Assembly: GCA_905221605.1 (NCBI GenBank)
Contig: CAJNDS010002293.1
Span: 358,501-422,500 of the forward strand
Direction of reading: 5' to 3'
DNA: 64,000 bases
From: Symbiodinium natans
Taxonomy: Eukaryota; Sar; Dinophyceae; Suessiales; Symbiodiniaceae
In this document: positions 9,827 to 19,698 of the stretch, piece by piece
How the letters are laid out: each line of letters begins with the position of its first letter
How positions within the stretch are numbered: position 1 is the stretch's first letter
The notes under the pieces: generated by a model
Databases searched by the model: none
What the model was told of the DNA's origin: nothing
The model's input: only the letters and a program-made list of their open reading frames with translations
Made by a program: the position numbers and the translations under genes

Positions 9827-12800
9827 TGGTAGCGGAGCTCCCTAGATCCCCTTTGGGAGCGATGAAGTTACCAGAAGTAGAAAGAGTAGTGATCGCAATG
9901 GCTTCCCTGGTTTTAGCCTCCGTGCTAGCATTTCTGGCACGAGACCTGATGGGAGAGATCATGAAGGTCGAGTACAGGAAAGAAACTGTGATGGAAGAAG
10001 ATGAGCTGCCGAAGCTCTACTACGCCCCTTCGGGAGAGCGAACGCATGCGAGAAGAGATTGTTATGGTCTCAGAAACAGCATGATCGTGAATGAGACGAT
10101 CCCCTGCAGATTGTGTTGCCCCGACAGAATGTTCCTCCTGGAAAGAAGAAGACACGAAGAAGGAGCAACGTTTGTGCAAGCTGCAGGAAGATGGTTGTGG
10201 CTGAAGGTGTTCCTAGCCGGAGTCCTTCTAGCAACCTCCTTCACAGTGACCTTCGTGGTGAACGAAAGAGACGGAATCTCCATCGTCAAGTATGCCAAGG
10301 AGATTGCCTCGGTGGATGTTGAGCCTGCCGGGATGAACAGAAAGAGAATGATAGCCTCGGTGGAAGTTGAGCCTGCCGGGAAGAACCAGGATGAGACACA
10401 GAATGGTGTCGACTATGTGAGAAAGGAAAAAGAAGAAGAAAGCGATCAGACGGAGCTGGCGAGTTGGTTCAGCGTCCTCAGAAGCCCCAATACGCAATTC
10501 AAGAAGCAATTCGAAAGTGGTTTCCTCGAGCACTACTACACGATCGTGGACAGCATGGAGTACAAGAATGCTGGAAAGAGAGAGATAAAGAATGTCAAGC
10601 TCGGGATGAATGAAGAGGTTCCCCACTTAAAGAACAACGACATTTTCGAGTATGTGAAGTACCTTGCAGTCATTGCAAGAAGAAGCCTTGAGCCCGTGAC
10701 GAGCTACGTCGTGTACACGTGTCACCATCTTTGCATTCTACTTGGGACCCCGATAGGCATGGTTACTTGGATCAGTCTATATTTTTGGGCCAAAGTCAAA
10801 CAAAAGAAAAGAGAGAAGAAGCAGAAGAAGCTGTCGAGGAGAGAAACGCGTCGTGCAGTACATGTTTGCTTGCAGTTCAAGAAGCTGTGCTTGTATTTGG
10901 TGTTGTTGTATACGCACATGCAGTGTGCAGTGGCCATGGAAGAAGCATTGAGACAATTGACAGAGATCACAGCTACAAACTCTCAGCAGATTCAGCAGCT
11001 GGCACATGCAATGAGCAGTCAGCAAACGCAAGCAGGGACAGCGACGCAGCAGCTTCAAGAACTTGCAAATGCAATGGGTCAGCAGCGGCAGATTATGCAA
11101 GAAGCATCAGTAGCGACAAACCAGGCATTGGCGCAGCAAGCAGAGCTCACAGCGAATGCAGTTGCAGCTACAGCAAAGCTCACATCAGAAGCTGTGGAAA
11201 ATGTTGCACGCCGAGCAGAATCAAGAAGACCTGGAGATGTTGAACTTCACAAGCTGATCAAAGCCCCAGAAGTGTTTGGACCCAGCACGTACAAAGAAGA
11301 ACGAGATGGTTTTCTGGAGTTTCGAACGAAGATGAGAAGTTGGATTGGAGCGTTAGACAACGAGATCCTCGAGAAGATGAATGAGATAGAGAAAGATAGA
11401 GAAGCAGCGCAAGACATGGAGGATTATACAGAAGAAGGTAAAGCCCAAGCGAGAAAGTTGCACTCCATCCTCACCTCCTACACCAAAGGAAGACCATTGA
11501 GAACGATCAAGCAGGTAGCAAGCGAAAATGGATTTGAAGCTTGGAGAATGTTGGTTGAAGAGCATCAGCCCCACACGAGAGCAAGAAGCTTACAACTCCT
11601 CAACTCAGTCCTCAACCACAAGTTCGATGCCAAGAAGTCAACCCAAGAGAACTTGCTGAAATTTGAAGAGATGATCGAAGAGTATGAACGAGCTAGCGGT
11701 TCAGTCATGGATGATGACTTGAAGGTGTCCGTTGTTCTAGGCGGCACAGATGGAGCAGTTCGTCAACATTTGCTCTTGAACCAGAAGGAAACGTCAAAGT
11801 ATGGCACTCTTCGTCAGTACCTCTTGTCCTACGAGCAAGCAACAAGGTGGACAACGACAGACCTGATCAACTCAGGAAGAGACCACCAAGGACAGGCTGA
11901 CATGGACGTCAACAGGATTGAAGATAAAGGAAAAGGAAAGGACAGGCACTACAAAGGAAAAGGCAAGTGGAGCCACAAAGGCAAAGGAAAACAGTTTGGA
12001 GGATACAAAGGCAAGTTTGGAGGAAAGAAAGGTCGAGGAAAAGGCGAGTTCCAGTACTACAGGAAAGGACGAGGAAGAGGATTCAAAGGCAGAGGAAAGA
12101 AAGGACGAGGTTGGTCGAAAGGAAGAGGAAAAGGCTACAACAAAGGAGGAAAAGGAAAAGGACATGGTGCAGGTGTTTGTCACTACTGCCAGAAGGCAGG
12201 ACATTTCGAAGCTCAGTGCAGGTTGAAGCAAAAGGACATGCAAATGGGAACAGTCAGACAAGCCCAAGAAGATGATTCCCAAAGCGTTCGAACGCAAAGC
12301 ACCACACTTCCAAGTACTTCCTCAACGGCTACCTCAAGCAACTCGAGAAACACAGCAGCTACGAATCGAGCGACAGTGAGACACATTTCCATGTTTCACA
12401 TCGGAGAAGAGCCCGAGAACTTCCCCGAAGTCTTTGACCTTGATGAAAATGAAGATGATGTTGAGATTTCGTACTTCGGTGGTATTCTCCGGGTTGCAGA
12501 AGTGGAAGAGTACTTCATAGGAGAAGAAGATCAAGAAAGCGAAGATGAAGATGATGAACTGATGAGATGGTATTCAGAAGATCGAAAAGAACCACGAGAA
12601 GAAGTTCAATTTGTTCGAGCTGTTGAAGAAATTTACGAAGGAAGTCCGCTTCACGAAAGGATTGAAGTCATTCTCGATTCAGGTGCAGATGTATCTTTGG
12701 TTCCGATGTGGTTAAGCAGAGAAGGATTGATGATGAAAAGCAGCAAAAGAACAACCCTTCAAGATGCGCAGGGAAAGAGCATCAGAACGGACGGTCAACG

Positions 12801-15800
12801 TATGTTGAATCTTACCTTCTGTGGTCGTGATGGTGCAGTCACGAAAGTCCAAGAAGCGTTTACAGTGGCAAGCGTTCTGAACCCACTGATAGCCATCGGG
12901 AAATTGTTCCGAGCCGGTTGGCAACTCAAGAACGAAGAACAAGAAGGACTAACACTAACAGATGGTGAAGTTTGCATCCCTGTTCACTACCACAAGAACT
13001 CGTTGGCGGCGTACGCATACGTTCAGACACCCTCAAAGATCTACAAGAAGATGTCGAACGATATCTGCGTGATCAGAACGATTGTGCAGTTGAACAGCCA
13101 CCTTCAAGGAGCCATTGACAAGCAAGAACCTGGATGGCACGATACAGACAGTTTGGTCATCGTGAAGCACTCCGAGAGACAGAGGAGATTTGAGAATCCA
13201 TCATTTGTGTACAGCGCGAGAACTTTCCCTTTCAGAAGCACTCTGGTCAAAGAAGAAGAAGGCTGGAGAGCGATCGAAGTTTCGAAAAAGTACAACCAGA
13301 AGATGGATCCCTTTGAAGAGTTCGAAGGCGGGGAGCATGAGACCGTCACAGCGATTTCCACGAAACCTATTCCAATTTGGCTTTTGGGTACTCCTGTTTC
13401 GGCAGAAGAAAGAGCAGAACAAGAAAGCAACAGCAACGACTTTTGGAGGATTGACAAAGGTGAATTGGTTCGGTACCACATGACACCGAGAACAGTCCTG
13501 TTCTACCCCATCGGCGTCAAGAAGTGTCCTGTTGAATTTTCAGACATTGAAGAGGAGAGACACACGTATGGAGAATGCGTGTATGCAACAGAGACCTATG
13601 AGAAAGAAGACAATTGGTTCACAGACTTTTCACCACTTGAAGAACCGTTCCGTTTGCCTTGGTGTGGACAGACAAGATTCAGAATCAAACCAGAAGCGTT
13701 TCCTCAAGAAGTACCACAAGAAGAACGTCATGTTCCACGACAAAGAGAAGATGTTTCCATGGAAGAAGAACAACCACTTCCAGCAGTTCGAGCAGAACCC
13801 CCTGAAGCACTTGAAGTTGTTGAAGAAAGCTTTGTTCATGAAGGCGTCGAGTACAACTCCGAAAAGAGCAGTCTTCGTGAACTTCAAGCACTAGCCAGAC
13901 TTTATGGTGCAAAGACCTCAGGAAGCAAGAAGCAGATCCTGAAGAGACTGGCTGGCATTGTTCGAGAGGAAAGATTGGAAGTACAATTCCAAAAGAGCAG
14001 AGATGAGCATGATGCACAGATTATTCCCGTGAGAATTCCAAAAGAACCTTCAGAAGAAGAACGAGAAGCTCACTCGTTGACGCATTTACCATTTCAACCT
14101 TGGTGCGAGCATTGTGTGGCGATGAAGAGCAGAGAAGACCCTCACCGCTCAAGCGGAATGAAGCTCACATCGTCAGCAGACAGTGCAAAGCCTTGGTTAT
14201 CCTTTGATTTCTGCTATACAGCAACCACAGGAAGTGAAGAATCCCCAGCAGTGGCGTTGGTCCTCGTTGACAGCTGGACGAAAGCAGTTCTTGCAGTACC
14301 AGTTGAAAGAAGAGGAGGTCCAGACAACGTACGTCATCTTGCTGAAGCAATTGTTCACTTTTCGACGCAACTTGGTTACAGCAGTATTTGCTTGAAAGCA
14401 GATAACGAAGGAACTTGCAAAGCAGTCAAAGAGAAGGTACAAAAGATCAGAAGTGGTCTTGGTTTGAGCACCGTTTTGGCCGACAGCATCCCCTATGACC
14501 ACGAGTCCAATGGAGCAGCTGAAAGAGCAATTCAGACTGTCAGAAGGCAAAGTAACACTCTCATGGATGAACTACGAGCACGAACAGAACTTTCACTACC
14601 TCATAGTCATCCCATGATGAGTTGGTCATTCAGACACGCGTGTTGGCTACTCAATCGATTTTCCAGATCGAGCAGTACAGGAAAGACAGCCTACGAAGTG
14701 ATGCACGGTTACCCGTACAGCGGGAAGTTGCTAGCATTTGGCAGCACCGTGATGGCGAAGAGGCTGAAGCACAACAAGAAAGGAGATCGACTCTGGAATG
14801 CCGGAGTATTTGTCGGTAAGACAGATCAAGACACCTGGTTGATAGCCCAGGTAGATGGCATCCATATCACAAGAAGTGTGCGAGCACTACCAGAACAATA
14901 TGACCCAAGGAGAGTCAGCAACAAGAGTACGCACACCTGGCAGATCAAGCAGTCCATGCTTGGTACAAGAGTTTTGCCAGAAAGCAAAAGAGCTAGAGCG
15001 AGACCTCAAGTCTTGCCTGCTATTGCTGAAGAAGAGCAACAGCGACTTGAAGATCAAAGAGAAGAAGATGATGGACCTGGTGATGAAGCCGGTTCCGATG
15101 CCACGAGCAGTGAAGAAGAAGAGGAGGAAAAGAAGAGCAAAGCCACCTCCAGAGATGAGGAAGAAGAAAGAGGCCACATGAGTGAAGCAGAGATTTTGGA
15201 AGATCAAGAACAACCAGATCAAGAAGAATCAAAGAAAAGATCCCTTTCAGTCGGAGATGACACTATGCTTTCCGACATGGCAGAAGCTATGAAAGCAGCA
15301 AAAGCTCCAAGAGAAGTTTCAGCAGAAGCATTGAGATCGAGTTCGGTGAAACATCCAACAGAATTTGAAGAAGTTGGTTCCCCAAGCAAGATTCCACGAC
15401 ACCGTCCTGAAGCTCCAAGATTTCAGCGTGGAAGTATCAACAGAGCAGAAGTATTTTCCAACATGCCTCATGATGATGAAGTGTTCGAAGAAGAAGAGTT
15501 TTGGACATTTTCAGAGGATGAAGAAGAACCTGAAGTTGAGCCAGAGAAAAAGAAAGAAGCTACAAAGGTTCCACCGTCGTTTTTCGATGAAGAAGCAGGA
15601 CCACCAGAAGTTGATCCTGAATTTCTCCAAGAACTTGATGATGAAGCTACAGAGAAAGAGATTAGAAGACTCACAAAGATGGAAGTCATCGAGCTTGTTG
15701 CTACAGAAGAGGAAGAAAGCACAAGCAGAATTCCGTTTGCAGATACAGCCAAAGAGAAGTTCAAATGGTTGACAACGAAGCTGGTAAAAGATTGGCGATT

Positions 15801-18800
15801 TCGAGAGAACACAGATTTTGTGCCGGATGGAAAGCTCAAGAATGGCACTGGACAACGTTGTTGGCAGAGACGCGCGCGCCTAGTGGCACGCGAATACAAA
15901 ACAGAAGGAAAGAGAGAAGACGTCTTTAGTCCAGCGACGAGCCCAGGAATCACAAACCTCATACCCATTCTAGCACTGATCAACAGTTGGTCAATCTACT
16001 CGTTGGACGTGAAGGACGCATTCCTTCAAGTACCTCAAAGAACGAGTTGTTTATGCAAAGTACCAGAAGAAGGAGCTCATGTAGTCAGAGAAATGACAAA
16101 AGAAGAAAGAGAAGAAGCAGGAAGTCTCAGCAGTTTTTCCAGTTGGTGTTGGAAGCTAAGGAGAGTTCTCCCTGGTCAGCGTGACGCATCGAGTCTGTGG
16201 TCAGACTATTGCGACGAACTCCTGACTGGTGAAGGTTTCGAGAGGAGCACTGGAAATCCCGCACTTTACAGACTACTGAAGACAAGCAGCAATGGAAAGA
16301 AGTATGTTGCAGCAATATGCATTGTGCATGTTGATGATCTTCAGATGGCAGGAAAGCAAAAGACTGTTGAGCCGATTCTCAGAAGTCTCGAGAAGAAAGT
16401 CAAACTTCAGATCGAAGGTCCGTTTTTGACGGAAGAAGAGTACAGCAGAGGATATTCAGAAGGAAGTGTCAGATTCCTCAAGAGAAAGTATTCCTTCGAG
16501 AACCACGAGTTAAGAATTTGTTCCGATGGAAAGTATTCCAAGAAGCTGGTGGAGATCCTCAATTTGCAGAAGAGGAAGAGCAAGAATAGCCCTTGCACTC
16601 CAGCATCTCAAGAACCAGATTTTTCTCCAGAACTTCCAGAAGAAGAAGCAACAAAGTACAGGTCAGCAGTTGGCATTTTACTCTATGTTGCCCAGGACAG
16701 ACCTGACATTCAGTTTGCGACGAGAAATTTGTCGACGAAGATGGCAAAGCCCACACAGCGCAAGAAGAAGGAGCTCGAGCACCTTGCACTCTACCTCAAA
16801 GGAACGGCCGACTACAGTATCACCTACAAGAAGACAGAAAAAGGAACGTCAGCTTTGAGCAGACCAAGAAACCTCAAGAACTACAACCCCGAGAACAGCA
16901 GTGATGAGGAGAAAGCAGAACAAGAAGGAGAGCACCTCCTAGAATTTTTCAGCGACAGCGATTGGGCTGGCGACAAGGAGACAAGGAAGAGCGTGAGTTG
17001 CGCTACATTCTTTCTCAACGGAATGTATTTTTATTCCTACTCACGTACCCAAAGAAGCATCAGTCTATCATCAGCGGAAGCTGAGTACCTCGCGTTGACA
17101 GGAGCAGCGAGCGAAGCATTCGGACTACATTGTGCGATCCGATTCTTAACCGGTGAGCCCGTGAACCTCAAGGCATTCACTGACAGCAGTGCGTGTAGAG
17201 GTATTACAAACCGTCAAGGAGTAGGGCGAATAAAGCACCTACAGATCAGACTGCTATGGTTGCAGTCAGCAGTCAAAGAAGGAAGACTGACGGTACACGC
17301 AGTTCCCACGAAAGAGAACACTGCGGATATAGGAACAAAAGCATTGTCAGCAAAGCGTGTGAAGTTTTTACTTCATCGACTACGCATGAAAGGACCCTCA
17401 GGAAGAGTAGGTCAAGAAGAACAAGAAGAATTTGAGAAGGAAGAGATGGTCAGAAGATTGGAGAAAGTTTTCAGAAGCAAAAGAGGTATTATTTTGGCAT
17501 TATCAGCTATGGCATGCAGTTCAGAGGCGAAGAAGATACAAGAAGAGAGCGACAGCAGAGAAGCACGTGCAGTCTCAGTTTTGGGAAGCATGTTTTGCAG
17601 CAGCATGAGAAGTTTTGCAGTCGCATGTCATGCAGTTGTGCAGTTTGTTTTTGCCTCAGCAGCAGAGAGCACTCAAGCACCCCAAAGTGAAGAACAAGAG
17701 ACAGAAGCTGTAGAAGGAAGCAGCATGAGCATCACTGAGTTTGTCTTAGTGATCGTCTTGGTGTTGTTTGCAGCGTTCTACGCGTGGCAGCAGATTCCCT
17801 TGAAGAAAGAGAAAGAGGAGAGCGAAAGCGAAGAGTCAAGCGAAGACCAGATGAAGAAGAGAGGAAAGAAGTCTGCGCAGAGCCGCAGAAGGAAGCGAGT
17901 CCAAAAGCAAGAAGATGGAGAAGGAGAAGAAGTAGAAGATGAGGAGACAGAGAAGAAGAAGATTCGTTCAAGCGCCTCAGCCAAGGTACAAGAAGCCGAC
18001 GACCTCACCGACGACGAGTTCAGGAAGCGCCTCTTGGATAGGAAAGAGAAGTTGAAGGAGAAGTTTGAAGAGCTGCAGAAGAAGGAGTCTGAGCTTGAGA
18101 AGAAGGAAGCAGACCTAAAGAAGAGAGAGAGCGTTGTCTTGAAGGCCGAGAAAGAAGCAGAGGAGAAGGTCGACAAAGCGTTGGTTCGAGAGAAAGAAGT
18201 TGAAGAGAGAATGGAGCAAGCGAAGGCGTGGCAGAAGGAGAACGAAGAAAGAGAGAAGCAGTACGTGGAGAGAGATGCGTGGTTTGAGCAAGAGAAGGCA
18301 AGGTATGCCTCGGAAAGGTTGAGCGAGTACCGCAAGGAGAACGAGTTCCAGAAGGACGACCACAACCAGAGAGTGATGAAGTTGAAAGAAGCAGAGAGAG
18401 AATTGAGAGCCCAGATCCAAAGGAACGAAGCGACGATTGCATGGCTGGAAAGCGAAGTCAAGAAGCAGCAGCACGAAGCGAAAGAAGACTTCGACCGGTA
18501 CGCCAAGAAGATTGAGTTCCACCTCAAGAAGATCGACGAGTACGAGAAGAGGCTTGGTATTCCGGAAGATGAGAAGATGGTTGGAAGTCAAGAGAAAGAA
18601 GAAGCCAAAGAACCCCAAGAAGCCCAAGGACCACAAGAAGAAGCAGAAGCTGAAGGAGAGGAAGAGAACGAGAACGAGAAGCCCGCAGGAACAGGCAGAA
18701 GTTCGGTCATAGCCGAGTTCACGCACCTCGGGTACATTTGGCACTTCAACAAGAAGACGCAGCAGTACAGAGCAGCCCGAGAAGACAAGAAAGGAGCCCC

Positions 18801-19134
18801 AGAATTCAAGAATACGCCCGTGAAGGGACGTGAGACCTGGAACGCCGTGGTGGACATTTACAAGAAGCACAGTGTGTGGTTGAATAACGAGAAGGAAGTC
18901 GAGCGATGGCAAGAAGAACAAGACCAGAAGCGTGTGGAAAAGCTTGTTCACGAACGTCTACAGCAAGAACAGTTCCAGTACAACCAGAAGGGCAAAGGAA
19001 AGAAGCCAACGAACCCTGGCAAAGGCTGGGGATGGCAGCAAGACCAGAGCTGGAGCAACCAGCAGTGGCAAGAAGCAGGTTGGTACGACCAGTACGGCAA
19101 CTACCACGAGACTTGGTTTCAGCAGACGCAGTAA
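9799..19134 (+). CDS. Copia gag-pol polyprotein, 3111 aa, with N-terminal membrane region, SAP-like motif and C-terminal coiled coil
   Basis: The longest frame starts inside the 5' LTR; M22 or M380 could be the real start. Residues 1-379 hold hydrophobic segments (29-47, 133-153, about 303-328, 363-380) and a Cys/His cluster H83-x4-C88-x14-C103-x2-C106. Gag follows: Q/A-rich helix 380-470, body from 484, K/G-rich basic stretch before the knuckle C794-x2-C797-x4-H802-x4-C807. Protease is LDSGAD (D960). A SAP-like motif lies at 1358-1386. Integrase has H1425/H1429, C1436/C1439 and D1470, D1535, E1575. An acidic linker leads to RT with SLDVKDAF (D2070) and HVDD (2177-2180, for the usual YVDD). 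RNase H residues are D2386 or D2388, E2427, D2462, D2510. The tail adds hydrophobic segments (about 2592-2622, 2645-2663), a coiled coil (about 2738-2920) and a Q/W/G-rich end. The enzymes are certain by motif; roles of the terminal additions are unknown. Confidence 0.95.
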   Translation: MAVEAMIFNMVAELPRSPLGAMKLPEVERVVIAMASLVLASVLAFLARDLMGEIMKVEYRKETVMEEDELPKLYYAPSGERTHARRDCYGLRNSMIVNETIPCRLCCPDRMFLLERRRHEEGATFVQAAGRWLWLKVFLAGVLLATSFTVTFVVNERDGISIVKYAKEIASVDVEPAGMNRKRMIASVEVEPAGKNQDETQNGVDYVRKEKEEESDQTELASWFSVLRSPNTQFKKQFESGFLEHYYTIVDSMEYKNAGKREIKNVKLGMNEEVPHLKNNDIFEYVKYLAVIARRSLEPVTSYVVYTCHHLCILLGTPIGMVTWISLYFWAKVKQKKREKKQKKLSRRETRRAVHVCLQFKKLCLYLVLLYTHMQCAVAMEEALRQLTEITATNSQQIQQLAHAMSSQQTQAGTATQQLQELANAMGQQRQIMQEASVATNQALAQQAELTANAVAATAKLTSEAVENVARRAESRRPGDVELHKLIKAPEVFGPSTYKEERDGFLEFRTKMRSWIGALDNEILEKMNEIEKDREAAQDMEDYTEEGKAQARKLHSILTSYTKGRPLRTIKQVASENGFEAWRMLVEEHQPHTRARSLQLLNSVLNHKFDAKKSTQENLLKFEEMIEEYERASGSVMDDDLKVSVVLGGTDGAVRQHLLLNQKETSKYGTLRQYLLSYEQATRWTTTDLINSGRDHQGQADMDVNRIEDKGKGKDRHYKGKGKWSHKGKGKQFGGYKGKFGGKKGRGKGEFQYYRKGRGRGFKGRGKKGRGWSKGRGKGYNKGGKGKGHGAGVCHYCQKAGHFEAQCRLKQKDMQMGTVRQAQEDDSQSVRTQSTTLPSTSSTATSSNSRNTAATNRATVRHISMFHIGEEPENFPEVFDLDENEDDVEISYFGGILRVAEVEEYFIGEEDQESEDEDDELMRWYSEDRKEPREEVQFVRAVEEIYEGSPLHERIEVILDSGADVSLVPMWLSREGLMMKSSKRTTLQDAQGKSIRTDGQRMLNLTFCGRDGAVTKVQEAFTVASVLNPLIAIGKLFRAGWQLKNEEQEGLTLTDGEVCIPVHYHKNSLAAYAYVQTPSKIYKKMSNDICVIRTIVQLNSHLQGAIDKQEPGWHDTDSLVIVKHSERQRRFENPSFVYSARTFPFRSTLVKEEEGWRAIEVSKKYNQKMDPFEEFEGGEHETVTAISTKPIPIWLLGTPVSAEERAEQESNSNDFWRIDKGELVRYHMTPRTVLFYPIGVKKCPVEFSDIEEERHTYGECVYATETYEKEDNWFTDFSPLEEPFRLPWCGQTRFRIKPEAFPQEVPQEERHVPRQREDVSMEEEQPLPAVRAEPPEALEVVEESFVHEGVEYNSEKSSLRELQALARLYGAKTSGSKKQILKRLAGIVREERLEVQFQKSRDEHDAQIIPVRIPKEPSEEEREAHSLTHLPFQPWCEHCVAMKSREDPHRSSGMKLTSSADSAKPWLSFDFCYTATTGSEESPAVALVLVDSWTKAVLAVPVERRGGPDNVRHLAEAIVHFSTQLGYSSICLKADNEGTCKAVKEKVQKIRSGLGLSTVLADSIPYDHESNGAAERAIQTVRRQSNTLMDELRARTELSLPHSHPMMSWSFRHACWLLNRFSRSSSTGKTAYEVMHGYPYSGKLLAFGSTVMAKRLKHNKKGDRLWNAGVFVGKTDQDTWLIAQVDGIHITRSVRALPEQYDPRRVSNKSTHTWQIKQSMLGTRVLPESKRARARPQVLPAIAEEEQQRLEDQREEDDGPGDEAGSDATSSEEEEEEKKSKATSRDEEEERGHMSEAEILEDQEQPDQEESKKRSLSVGDDTMLSDMAEAMKAAKAPREVSAEALRSSSVKHPTEFEEVGSPSKIPRHRPEAPRFQRGSINRAEVFSNMPHDDEVFEEEEFWTFSEDEEEPEVEPEKKKEATKVPPSFFDEEAGPPEVDPEFLQELDDEATEKEIRRLTKMEVIELVATEEEESTSRIPFADTAKEKFKWLTTKLVKDWRFRENTDFVPDGKLKNGTGQRCWQRRARLVAREYKTEGKREDVFSPATSPGITNLIPILALINSWSIYSLDVKDAFLQVPQRTSCLCKVPEEGAHVVREMTKEEREEAGSLSSFSSWCWKLRRVLPGQRDASSLWSDYCDELLTGEGFERSTGNPALYRLLKTSSNGKKYVAAICIVHVDDLQMAGKQKTVEPILRSLEKKVKLQIEGPFLTEEEYSRGYSEGSVRFLKRKYSFENHELRICSDGKYSKKLVEILNLQKRKSKNSPCTPASQEPDFSPELPEEEATKYRSAVGILLYVAQDRPDIQFATRNLSTKMAKPTQRKKKELEHLALYLKGTADYSITYKKTEKGTSALSRPRNLKNYNPENSSDEEKAEQEGEHLLEFFSDSDWAGDKETRKSVSCATFFLNGMYFYSYSRTQRSISLSSAEAEYLALTGAASEAFGLHCAIRFLTGEPVNLKAFTDSSACRGITNRQGVGRIKHLQIRLLWLQSAVKEGRLTVHAVPTKENTADIGTKALSAKRVKFLLHRLRMKGPSGRVGQEEQEEFEKEEMVRRLEKVFRSKRGIILALSAMACSSEAKKIQEESDSREARAVSVLGSMFCSSMRSFAVACHAVVQFVFASAAESTQAPQSEEQETEAVEGSSMSITEFVLVIVLVLFAAFYAWQQIPLKKEKEESESEESSEDQMKKRGKKSAQSRRRKRVQKQEDGEGEEVEDEETEKKKIRSSASAKVQEADDLTDDEFRKRLLDRKEKLKEKFEELQKKESELEKKEADLKKRESVVLKAEKEAEEKVDKALVREKEVEERMEQAKAWQKENEEREKQYVERDAWFEQEKARYASERLSEYRKENEFQKDDHNQRVMKLKEAERELRAQIQRNEATIAWLESEVKKQQHEAKEDFDRYAKKIEFHLKKIDEYEKRLGIPEDEKMVGSQEKEEAKEPQEAQGPQEEAEAEGEEENENEKPAGTGRSSVIAEFTHLGYIWHFNKKTQQYRAAREDKKGAPEFKNTPVKGRETWNAVVDIYKKHSVWLNNEKEVERWQEEQDQKRVEKLVHERLQQEQFQYNQKGKGKKPTNPGKGWGWQQDQSWSNQQWQEAGWYDQYGNYHETWFQQTQ
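9827..9838 (+). promoter_or_regulatory. Primer-binding site, initiator-tRNA-Met-like
   Basis: TGGTAGCGGAGC follows the LTR CA without a gap. It resembles the TGGTAxCxGAGx class complementary to the 3' end of initiator tRNA-Met used by many copia elements, but the host tRNA is not in view. It lies inside the reading frame if translation starts at 9799. Confidence 0.7.
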
Positions 19135-19689
19135 GAAGGAAGAAGCGTCGTGAAGGTCAAGCAGTGAGAGCATTGTACATTTTGTACATAGCAAGAGAAC
19201 CACGTAAGACTTGAAGATTCTGTACAGAAAGAATTCGTGAGAAGATTCAAGAAATGGTCAATCTAGAAACCCAATATGTCTAGAGAAGTCCAGTAATTGT
19301 TTCAAGAAGTTTCACACAGGATAAGAAGGCATAGGAAAGGTTACAAGGCGGCAGAAGAGCCAAGAAGCCGAAGAGCCAAGAAAAGAAACAAGATGCCCGA
19401 AACAAGAAAAGCTCCAGTAGGCTAAGTAAGGAGCGAGTGAATCCCTCCTACGGGCCTGGAGGCAAAGAGCTCAGCCTAGTGAGCCTAACTAGAAGTAGAG
19501 AAGAACATGTAGTTGTACAGAAGTTTCGAGAAAGGATCATGTACAGTTTTTCGATCCAAGAACCAAGGGCAGAAGTGCAGCCAGGTAAAAGACCAAAAGC
19601 AATGGAGACGAAAGTCCCTGGCAGTTTCAAGTACTCTACAGAAAGCCCTTTCGAGTTTCAAGAACATTGAACCCCCTCAAGAACTTTCT
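19135..19689 (+). other. 3' UTR of the copia element
   Basis: About 555 bp between the TAA stop and the polypurine tract. It remains purine-rich like the frame and contains the doubled palindrome TGTACATTTTGTACA near 19174. Open stretches of up to about 100 codons in other frames have no recognisable content. No second gene is supported. Confidence 0.6.
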
Positions 19690-19698
19690 GAGGCGGGG
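19690..19698 (+). promoter_or_regulatory. Polypurine tract
   Basis: GAGGCGGGG lies immediately before the 3' LTR TG. It has one pyrimidine but is in the right place to prime plus-strand DNA synthesis. Confidence 0.75.

Noticed and set aside
9925-19203. Many minus-strand and alternate-frame open stretches (up to 278 codons) within the copia element
   Set aside because: Shadows of the purine-rich polyprotein frame; Leu/Ser/Phe-rich composition mirrors GAA/AAG codons on the other strand.
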